A DNA stretch of 64,000 nt from Macrostomum hystrix (taxonomy: Eukaryota > Platyhelminthes > Macrostomidae): positions 3,348,001 to 3,412,000 of the forward strand of contig CATNEN010000007.1 in the NCBI GenBank assembly GCA_950097015.1, in the 5' to 3' direction. The position numbers were made by a program, and so were the translations under genes. The notes below the pieces were generated by a model. That model was not told the DNA's origin. It saw only the letters and a program-made list of their open reading frames with translations, and did no database searches. Below, piece after piece: positions 57,601 to 64,000 of this stretch. The first letter of the stretch is position 1. Each line of letters opens with the position of its first letter.

Positions 57601-60600
57601 CAGAGAGCCGGGCTGGCTAGTGGAGTCGCTGGCTGTCGCACCTTCTTCTCGAGGTTGCTGCTGCTGCTGCTGCGAACGGTTGCTGCTGTTGCGGCTTTTA
57701 TACACCTGTAAGCCCAGTGAACACGTTTAGACAATTCAATCTGCTACTTGATACCCTCCGATCTGTCAGTTGATACCCTCCGATCTGTCAGTTGATACCC
57801 TCCGATCTGTCAGTTGATACTCTCCGATCTGTCAGTAGATACCCTCCGATCTGTCAGTTGATACCCTCCGATCTGTCAGTTGATACCCTCCGATCTGTCA
57901 GTAGATACCCTCCGATCTGTCAGTTGATACCCTCCGATCTGTCAGTTGATACCCTCCGATGTGTCAGAGTCAAATCCAACCAGACCCAACTCACCCACAA
58001 TTCGGATTTCTCAACAAGCATTCGAATTTCGTCCAGATCCAGCCGAATCCGCTTGTAGGTGTTCACATCGTTGGTGGACACCAGCAGTTGCACCTGACGA
58101 AATGCTTGCAGAACTTCCTGACGCTGACTAAAATGGCGAAATAACAACTGCAGAGCGCCGCTCACCACCTGGGCATGATTGTGCATGATGAGGTACAGCA
58201 GCACTCTGAGGAACAGCCTGCCGCCCTGACCGTCCAGATCCAGCGCGTGCCCGGAGGCGGAGTCGGAGCTTTCGCAGAACATATCCTCAGCCTGGGCTGC
58301 GATGGCTTCAACGTCCAGATTGTGACTAGGCGGATTGCGAAAGCAGAGGCCGTAGCCATCGCTGTCATTGCCAGTGTAGATAGTGTCGAACTCGGATCTG
58401 AACACGCTCAGCAGATAGGTGATGCGGTAGTCCAGTCTTACATTGAGAATATAGTGCAGAATCTCCAAGATTCGCTGCTTAGTCTCCATCACAATGTTTT
58501 CCTCCTGTCGGCTGCGATTAATCTGACGGTTCTCTTCTGTGACGATGGCTTTCGGGCCCTGACCGCGACCCGGCTGCGTCTGCTGCTGTGACTGCTGCTG
58601 CTGCCCGTTGCCTGCTTCAGATCCGACAGGTTCCTTCTTTCCAGCGGCCGCAACGCCGCCCCCGCCAACCTTAGTCCCGATGGGAATGCAATCCAAAATA
58701 GCTAGCAGCATCTTCATGAGTCTGAGCAGATCCTCGAACGTGTAGAAGCCGAAGTACACCAGATTGCGGGCTAGGCTGACAATCTCGTAGGTGAGGCTGT
58801 TTTGGCCAGTGTCGTGCGATGACCAGCCGTTGTCGGCAATCGTTTTCAGGTAGCGCTCAACGTAGGCGAGGGTTTTGGCGAAGCGCGGCTTGATGCTTTC
58901 ACGAAGAGGATTCTCCATCTGCGGTGCATCGATGGGGACATTGTTAGAAAATAGAAAGCGAGCAGATAACTATCAGGGAGGTTCACAAAATGAAACCCAG
59001 GACATATCATAATGGATCAGAAAGCAAGGACCAATCAGAATGGATCAGAAAGCAAGGACAAATCAGAATGGATCAGAAAGCAAGGACAAATCATAATGGA
59101 TCAGAAAGCAAGGACCAATCGGAATGGATCAGAAACCGAGGACAAATCAGAATGGATCAGAAAGCAAGGACCAATCGGAATGGATCAGAAACCGAGGACA
59201 AAGCAGAGTGGATCAGAAAGCAAGGACAAATCAGAATGGATCAGAAAGCAAGGACAAATCAGAGTGGATCAGAAAGCAAGGACAAATCAGAATGGATCAG
59301 AAAGCAAGGACAAATCAGAGTGGATCAGAAAGCAAGGACAAATCAGAATGGATCAGAAAGCAAGGACAAATCAGAGTGGATCAGAAAGCAAGGACAAATC
59401 AGAATGGATCAGAAAGCAAGGACAAATCAGAATGGATCAGAAAGCAAGGACAAATCAGAATGGATCAGAAAGCAAGGACAAATCAGAGTGGATCAGAAAG
59501 CAAGGACAAATCAGAGTGGATCAGAAAGCAAGGACAAATCAGAATGGATCAGAAAGCAAGGACAAATCAGAATGGATCAGAAAGCAAGGACCAATCGGAA
59601 TGGATCAGAAACCGAGGACAAATCAGAATGGATCAGAAAGCAAGGACAAATCAGAGTGGATCAGAAAGCAAGGACAAATCAGAATGGATCAGAAAGCAAG
59701 GACCAATCGGAATGGATCAGAAACCGAGGACAAATCAGAATGGATCAGAAAGCAAGGACAAAGCAGAGTGGATCAGAAAGCAAGGACAAATCAGAATGGA
59801 TCAGAAAGCAAGGACAAATCAGAATGGATCAGAAAGCAAGGACAAATCAGAGTGGATCAGAAAGCAAGGACAAATCAGAGTGGATCAGAAAGCAAGGACC
59901 AATCAGAATGGATCAGAAAGCAAGGACCAATCAGGGTGAATCAGAAAGCAAGGACAAATCAGAATGGATCAGAAAGCAAGGACCAATCAGGGTGGATCAG
60001 AAAGCAAGGACAATTTAGAGTGGATCAGAAAGCAAGGACCAATCAGAATGGATCAGAAACCGAGGACCAATCAGAGTGGATCAGATATAAAGGACCAATC
60101 AGGGATCTTAAAATCGAAGACAAGTACGAGTGAATCAGATACCGGAACCTGTCAGAGTGGATCAGAAACCGAGGATCAATCAGAGTGGGTCATTAAGCAA
60201 GGTCTAATCAGAGTGAATTCTCACCTGGTCCATGTGCATATCAGAGTACTCGGCCACAGTGAGCACACTGGGAATCTCGCTCCACAGTCTGGCATACTTG
60301 ACCGGCTTAATCTCCTCGTTTGGATCGCGATCAACGTGCAGGTGCAGCATCAGACGGCAGAATGACGCGCGCAGGTCGAACGGCAAGCTGTTCTTTTTAA
60401 TACACTTGTGAATGAGCTCTATGCTCAAATTGGGCGATATGAAGTTAATAGCGATGTACTGTCGAGACATGCACATCTTAGAAAACAGATCCAGCTGGTG
60501 CTTGTAATAGTCCAACAGTTGGGCATCCTCCTTGCTGCCGCTAGCCGCGTCGTGAGCGATATCCTCAATGCTCTTCATCACCTGGAAGGATATTCAACAG

Positions 60601-63600
60601 CTAAGCATGAATAATAAGGCCATGACAATTACCTGAGGATAAAGGAGAGTGATCTGGGAATGTTTTGGACGACTCTGAGTATCTGGGAGTGTGGAAGACC
60701 TACTCTGAGTATCTGGGAGTGTGGAAGACCTACTCTGAGGATCTGGGAGTGTGGAAGACCTACTCTGAGGATCTGGGAGTGTGGAAGACCTACTCTGAGG
60801 ATCTGGGAGTGTGGACGACCTACCCTGAGGATCTGGGAGTGTGGACGACCTACTCTGAGGATCTGGGAGTGTGGAAGACCTACTCTGAGGATCTGGGAGT
60901 GTGGAAGACCTACTCTGGGGATCTGGGAACTTGAAATATCCCATGAGAATCTTACTGTCAATAAAGCCCATCAAAGACCTCACCTGTTCCCGCTCCCTGC
61001 CGCTGTGATTATACTTCTCAAACGACAGCATGACAACCATTCGTTCAGTTTTGGACTCAACGTCGCCTTCCTCTTCTTCCACTTGTTTAACCAGTTCGGT
61101 GTTGATCAGGATGTCTTTGTTAGCCTCGTTAAGCACACAGCGACAGATGTGCTCCTGAAAGTTTTTGGCAATGTTGGTTCAAATCAATCTGTGGTTTTTT
61201 TAGTTTTAATCTCACACAAGTTTAGCTGCTACCCACCTGTGTGACAGCAATAGCTTCGTTATTGCAGACGCACAGGTCGGCCAGATAATCCAGGAAGCGG
61301 CTCTCTCGATTCTCTCGAACCAGAGCAACAAAAGTGTTAATCTCCTGATCAGTGATGTGCTTCTCCAATAGTTTTCGGTTGCTATGCAACAGGGCGGTGA
61401 TGGTGTCCTCGGCTAGCACTCCGTAGCCAATCTGCTTCTGCATAAATGGAAACTGCTTAGCTATGTACTCTTGATTCTTGCGATAGGACTCCTGCGACAG
61501 TTTGATCAGGTGGTAGCAGAGGCGGCACACGTGCCTGTACGGCTGGTGCTTCGGGTCTAGGAGGTCCGACATCTTCAGGGGACCTCCGTGCGAGTCGCTG
61601 TTGGACTGTTGCGTTGGCTGCTGCTGCTGTTGCGGCTGGGGTTGAAACGGCGCTTTGAGGATTTTGAAGACCTCTTTGAGGATGTTCTGCTCGCGGATCA
61701 GTTTCTGCCGATCGCGATCGATCTCTTTGCCCATCTCGACCTGCGAGTCGGTTGGCGCGGTTGCTTTTGCATTAAAATAATAGATATTATAAGTATATAG
61801 TCTAGTCTAAACAGGACAAAGACCTAGTCTAATTAGGACAAAGACCGAGTCTAATTAGGACAAAGACCGAGTTTAATTAGGACAAAGACCTAGTCTAAAT
61901 ACGACAAAGACCTAGTCTAAAAATGACAATGACCTAGTCTAATTAGGAAAAAGACCCCGTCTGTATATAACAAAGACCTAGCCATTGCATAACAAATGAT
62001 CTCTAGAAAACAATGTCCAGGTCTATATAAAGCCAGATAATTTTTATCTGGGTGTCCCAAAACAAAATGCCCCTACGCTCGACTCACCAGCAACGGGTCG
62101 CCTCCATTGTTTTCTTGGCTAGCCAAGAAGAATATAATGTCTCCTAGCAGGTTGGTAAGAAATTTTCTATCGTTAGGTGCCATGCCGAAGCGTTCCAGCT
62201 TGCGCACTAGCAGGTTCAGATAGCGGGCCGAGTCGGTGGCGAAGTCCAAGTCGCGAACCTCCTGAGGCGAGACCTGGCGGCGTAAAGGCGATATAGAATG
62301 TTTATCCTATGGATATTGGAATCTTAGGGATTTTGGAATCTTAGGGATATTGGAATCTTAAGGATATTGGAATCTTAAGGATATTGGAATCTTAGGGATA
62401 TTGGAATCTTAAGGATATTGGAATCTTAAGGATATTGGAATCTTAGGGATTTTGGAATCTTAGGGATATTGGAATCTTAGGGATATTGGAATCTTAGGGA
62501 TATTGGAATCTTAGGGATATTGGAATCTTAGGGATATTGGAATCTTAGGGATATTGGAATCTTAAGGATATTGGAATCTTAGGGATTTTGGAATCTTAGG
62601 GATATTGGAATCTTAAGGATATTGGAATCTTAGGGATATTGGAATCTTAAGGATATTGGAATCTTAGGGATTTTGGAATCTTAGGGATGTTGGAATCTTA
62701 TGGATATTGGAATCTTAGGGATTTTGGAATCTTAGGGATATTGGAATCTTAAGGATATTGGAATCTTAGGGATATTAGAATCTTAAGGATATTGGAATCT
62801 TAAGGATATTGGAATCTTAGGGATTTTGGAATCTTAGGGATATTGGAATCTTAGGGATATTGGAATCTTAGGGATTTTGGAATCTTAGGGATATTGGAAT
62901 CTTAGGGATATTGGAATCTTAAGGATATTGGAATCTTAGGGATATTGGAATCTTAAGGATATTGGAATCTTAGGGATTTTGGAATCTTAGGGATATTGGA
63001 ATCTTAGGGATATTGGAATCTTAAGGATATTGGAATCTTAAGGATATTGGAATCTTAGGGATTTTGGAATCTTAGGGATATTAAAATCCTGGAAATATTG
63101 AACTCTTGGGATATTTGAATACTCAAATTAAAGTATTTTCTATAATAATTTTGTTATTATCTAGTGATCAAGATACTCTTGAAGGTTAGAACACAAAAGC
63201 AAAACCTGCTATAATATAACTAAACAATAAATTTAACGAGGATACTAAATGAGATTTTTGGAGAAAAAACACATGCGCCATTGTGTAGGAAAATGAAAAC
63301 CTATAAGGCCAACCGCTAAAAAATACTAACGAGACAAAGTGGCATTATGAATTGAACATATTTTCAAGATATTTTCTACACCAAAAAACTATTATTATCA
63401 AGCGCAAAAATGCAAATCTAATAAAATGAAATGAAGAAAAAGAAAAACAAATGTTTTCGAGGAAATCAAATAAATAAAATTTAATTAGGGTTCACACCTT
63501 ACCACAATCTCGATTCCTTAGGTGACTGGCTGAAAACATTTGTACAATAACATTTTTACCATGAAAATATGACCTGAGTTCAGCTTGAAGCAGTCCTAGA

Positions 63601-64000
63601 GGAACTTGCCTGAGCATGAAAATATGACCTGAGTTCAGCTTGAAGCAGTCCTAGAGGAACTTGCCTGAACATGAAAATATGACCTGATTTCAGCTTGAAG
63701 CAGTCCTAGAGGAACTTGCCTGAACAATGGCGAACGCTTCGTTATCCTCGCGCAGACTGGCGCAGCCAACTTTATTCATAACAGGCAAATCTTCGGCCTT
63801 ATCAATCGGTATACCGGTGGCGTGCACCCAGGTACCGGTGCACAGGTGTTTCAATCGGACGAAGCTAGACCTGGGCACCAGATTATCAGGCCTAGTAACT
63901 GAGGTTGGATCCAGCTCAAAGATGGAGCCGATATCGTGACCGTGAGGCACAAAGACCAGCTGGCACACGCCGCGGCTGGGGTCGCCTCTGAGTTTATTGC
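40760..64000 (-). CDS. ITPR: Inositol 1,4,5-trisphosphate receptor (5' end beyond window)
   Basis: Fourteen exons: 64000-63720 (open), 62273-62088, 61740-61237, 61154-60984, 60581-60225, 58918-57995, 57705-57316, 56888-56313, 48468-47995, 46965-46399, 46319-45570, 44726-44262, 43314-43000 and 42679-40760 (stop TAA). They encode about 2,625 residues; roughly the first 350 are missing. The product is the tetrameric ER calcium-release channel opened by IP3. Family matches run in order throughout, for example RPFD-like [70 protein letters not shown] and [11 protein letters not shown]. All 13 introns are phase 0. The first visible intron has a GC donor. Introns hold private minisatellites, and the 56312-48469 intron holds a 7.3-kb mobile element, yet the reading frame across exons is intact, so the gene is probably functional. 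Confidence 0.95.
42750..43010. repeat. 36-bp minisatellite including the ITPR exon 13 donor
   Basis: About 7 units with GAATCGAACCTTGGATCC and CAACTCAAAA. On the minus strand each reads GGTTCGATTC. The copy nearest the exon spans the 5' splice site at 43000/42999. Confidence 0.85.
43380..44215. repeat. 33-bp minisatellite in ITPR intron 12, two variant blocks
   Basis: Units contain TTCAGGCACCTCAGTA; block 1 (to 43690) continues ATACAATCTTCTATTCC and block 2 TTACAACCATCTGTTGC. Long frames here reflect the multiple-of-3 unit. Confidence 0.95.
44770..45350. repeat. 21-bp minisatellite in ITPR intron 11
   Basis: About 28 copies of GATAGAGACTTGATGATTTA with A/T variants at one position (TTTAGG or TTTTGG). 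Confidence 0.95.
47030..47975. repeat. 13-bp minisatellite in ITPR intron 9
   Basis: About 72 copies of GATGTGTTCTAGA or GATGTGTTCTAGT. It starts about 25 nt after the 5' splice site and nearly fills the intron. Confidence 0.96.
48940..48982 (+). repeat. Left terminal inverted repeat
   Basis: 43 bp starting CCCGTATAAAACGG and ending GGGCTGTGACCGTT; pairs with 56195-56237 with two G/A differences. Confidence 0.85.
49070..49390. repeat. Left subterminal array, 52-bp unit, about 6 copies
   Basis: Unit contains GTGACCGTTCACTGTGACC and GTTATGTTCAGGGTCACCAT. More divergent copies lie between the TIR and 49070. Confidence 0.94.
49647..50629 (+). pseudogene. Element ORF A, acidic SEAA-repeat protein, interrupted
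   Basis: ATG at 49647 follows a TTTTCAG acceptor-like site. The frame meets TAG at 49707-49709 after 20 codons and then continues open. A 12-nt repeat encoding ASEA units spans 49858-50145. Near 50102 one unit has 11 nt instead of 12, and the continuing protein-like sequence is in the next frame, ending at 50629. The part after the repeat is globular-looking ([34 protein letters not shown]) with no family I recognise. Either the copy is decayed or there are two sequencing errors. An alternative is translation from a later start. Confidence 0.6.
51211..51834 (+). CDS. Element ORF B, 207-aa protein with ENPVTLP repeats
   Basis: Intact single-exon frame starting [15 protein letters not shown]. 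It has a charged helix ([18 protein letters not shown]), five tandem copies of a 7-residue ENPVTLP repeat (51567-51671), and a second coiled-coil-like helix ([20 protein letters not shown]) before an end rich in Pro and acidic residues. No enzyme motif is seen and the family is unknown. It sits about 580 bp after ORF A on the same strand. A structural or adaptor protein of the element is a guess. Confidence 0.6.
   Translation: MSGNKPSDFISKNKWLSKSPSDQEMVRKSVGRPYQPRPPSGFQLECQEAAKKMQREIDKEREMIRIAGEAASRQCAKPFHGPWLSKRTPVTRGIPLFPADLSSASGTSTSYGTPAALSENPVTLPENPVTLPENPVTLPENPVTLPENPVTLPETSATQEDDLQRIKKDLQDRCAAALMRAEKELEEAGLLLDELNEYSRPPSPIFE
52739..54541 (+). CDS. Element ORF C, 600-aa probable BEN-domain protein
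   Basis: Intact frame; ATG 52739 lies 19 nt after a TTTTGCAG acceptor, suggesting a spliced 5' UTR. Order: basic N-terminus; Ala-rich 20-residue repeats (52860-53070); a small beta-type domain (about residues 143-215, [20 protein letters not shown]) similar to the module often preceding coiled coils in BEN proteins; a CTTC pair; coiled coil (about 230-330); Ala-rich linker; a C-terminal helical domain (about 420-525) with [34 protein letters not shown] and CAARKL, matching the spacing of BEN DNA-binding domains; and an acidic tail. BEN domains bind DNA and occur in chromatin factors, some viruses and mobile elements. A role in recognising the element's own arrays is inference. Confidence 0.6.
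   Translation: MDAKKLRKSTATEQKSSSKNASNTMKKHVAFRAPIRKRKPASATAGASAASEGGGAVAADASATADASAATEGGDAAAADASATAGASAATEGGGAAAADASVTAGASAATKNGAAAAPAGPGTSATGASATAGKKVSGGPTACRYWVFEYAPEDGGQLGIYADKCIVTDGSVDPSRLSVDDEVTIKPGKTSSGKAYRVRVCKGPYRTKAAAEAGASACQAVQRPAGINLPNSCTTCQALRQEVLNLWTAAELAQQTADGYRESQGRQIEELNHRLDDAEYKRTAYKEKWEAAVIRIRELQCELEHAQSGVEHSRSGEGGAVAKYTVVLQDAVFSAIEVLQRAISTGISGMDVTVEDSTGVLGSSTAGSASAAASVGGVSAAASVPLLDDRELRAQIQLASAKQQKRAPETRALTARCPDVVVSAADYEQIKRAVSVYVKGGFSSTDGDKMLRTLYRAVFSTEELTTRSYTGRKTKKDGPPPKPEVSKKKKFAIKAFISGLKFPEEFPKKSYATIFKRTAFCAARKLKSPLKVTPSGRTGRNKGGRKEAGDEEGGGDLDRAKELDLDGGDVDAKEDDDSGDDDEAAASSDSSGNPSAEAK
55140..56190. repeat. Right subterminal array, 52-bp unit, about 20 copies
   Basis: Inverted relative to the left array: GGTCACAGTGAACGGTCAC and GGTCACATGGTGACCC. 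Copies are nearly identical, with CCC/ACC and GG/TG single-base variants. Confidence 0.95.
56195..56237 (-). repeat. Right terminal inverted repeat
   Basis: Reverse complement starts CCCGTATAAAACGA and ends GGGCTGTGACCGTT. It ends 75 bp from the receptor exon at 56313. Confidence 0.85.
57000..57240. repeat. 30-bp degenerate minisatellite in ITPR intron 7
   Basis: Units contain GAGTTGAGTCTGAGGATCTG and GGGGATAATT; edge units are diverged. Confidence 0.9.
57745..57965. repeat. 22-bp minisatellite in ITPR intron 6
   Basis: About 10 copies of TGATACCCTCCGATCTGTCA, starting about 27 nt after the 5' splice site on the gene strand. Confidence 0.94.
59010..60200. repeat. 28-bp minisatellite in ITPR intron 5
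   Basis: About 40 copies of GGATCAGAAAGCAAGGACAA with TCAGAATG or TCAGAGTG. Diverged units reach to within 6 nt of the 5' splice site at 60224. Confidence 0.95.
60665..60925. repeat. 30-bp minisatellite in ITPR intron 4
   Basis: Nine copies containing GAGGATCTGGGAGTGTGGAA; period divisible by 3, hence open frames on both strands. Confidence 0.95.
61237..64000 (-). CDS. ITPR: ITPR exons 1-3 of this window: MIR and IP3-binding core
   Basis: The first exon has the end of the MIR beta-trefoil ([35 protein letters not shown]). The second carries [19 protein letters not shown]. The third is the alpha-helical half of the IP3-binding core: [16 protein letters not shown] and [13 protein letters not shown] keep the basic positions (REQ..LK and the YRK triplet) that contact IP3 phosphates in mammalian receptors. 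A Gln-rich insert (near 61590-61640) sits in a loop that is variable among receptors. The most N-terminal IP3-contact cluster lies upstream of the window. Confidence 0.93.
61800..61990. repeat. About 24-bp degenerate repeat in ITPR intron 2
   Basis: Units of GTCTAATTAGGACAAAGACC, increasingly diverged to the right. Confidence 0.85.
62300..63090. repeat. 17-bp minisatellite in the first visible ITPR intron
   Basis: About 45 copies of GGATATTGGAATCTTAG with variants (TTTTGG, TTAAGG). The rest of this intron (63090-63560) is AT-rich with nothing seen. Confidence 0.95.
63561..63725. repeat. 55-bp triplication spanning the ITPR 5' splice site
   Basis: Three copies (63561, 63616, 63671) beginning ATGAAAATATGACCTGA and ending GGAACTTGCCTGAAC. 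The last copy includes the exon end and its GC donor. Confidence 0.92.

Noticed and set aside
58990-60133. Plus-strand frames of 342 and 373 aa rich in [11 protein letters not shown]
   Set aside because: The 28-bp intron array is read in every frame with the same peptide; antisense to ITPR and not protein-like.
62300-63090. TTAGGG hexamers suggesting an interstitial telomere
   Set aside because: TTAGGG is part of a 17-bp unit and never occurs as tandem hexamers.

Overview
The window is nuclear DNA of an invertebrate animal. Seven multi-exon genes use the standard code (TAA, TAG and TGA stops all occur) and GT-AG introns. Several are animal-type genes: an inositol 1,4,5-trisphosphate receptor, an ENOX protein and an STK33-like kinase. 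GC-rich exons sit in AT-richer introns, and nearly every long intron or spacer carries its own minisatellite. The species cannot be fixed from sequence alone. A repeat-rich lophotrochozoan or flatworm genome is my guess, and it is inference.

Layout. 1-4454 (+): 3' part of a leucine-rich-repeat protein with a lysine/glycine-rich insert. 4735-8800: a 14-bp minisatellite interrupted by a 5' LTR, gag-pol element that is truncated in integrase. 10541-11694 (+): a two-exon, probably extracellular cysteine-rich protein with an IL-17-like cysteine pattern (tentative). 13935-17891 (-): STK33-like kinase. 20848-24934 (-): URB1, a ribosome-biogenesis factor. 24960-28580: AT-rich spacer with two adjacent MITE-like elements. 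28588-33311 (-): complete CPSF2, an mRNA 3'-end processing subunit. 35597-39351 (-): complete ENOX-type RRM protein. 40760-64000 (-): inositol trisphosphate receptor in 14 exons, running off the right edge.

The most unusual object is a 7.3-kb unit (48940-56237) inside one intron of the receptor gene. It has 43-bp terminal inverted repeats, a probable 3-bp target duplication, inverted subterminal arrays of one 52-bp unit (about 6 copies on one side and 20 on the other), and three ORFs on the strand opposite to the host gene. One ORF looks like a BEN-domain protein. No transposase is recognisable. It may be an undescribed family of large TIR elements.

The host genes show no operon-like functional link; they are ordinary housekeeping and signalling genes. 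Other recurring themes are minisatellites that start close to 5' splice sites (two contain the splice site itself), a promoter-like module with an RFX X-box shared by CPSF2 and an ENOX intron, and strong phase-0 bias of the receptor introns. Protein families were recognised by reading translations against remembered family features; no database search was run.
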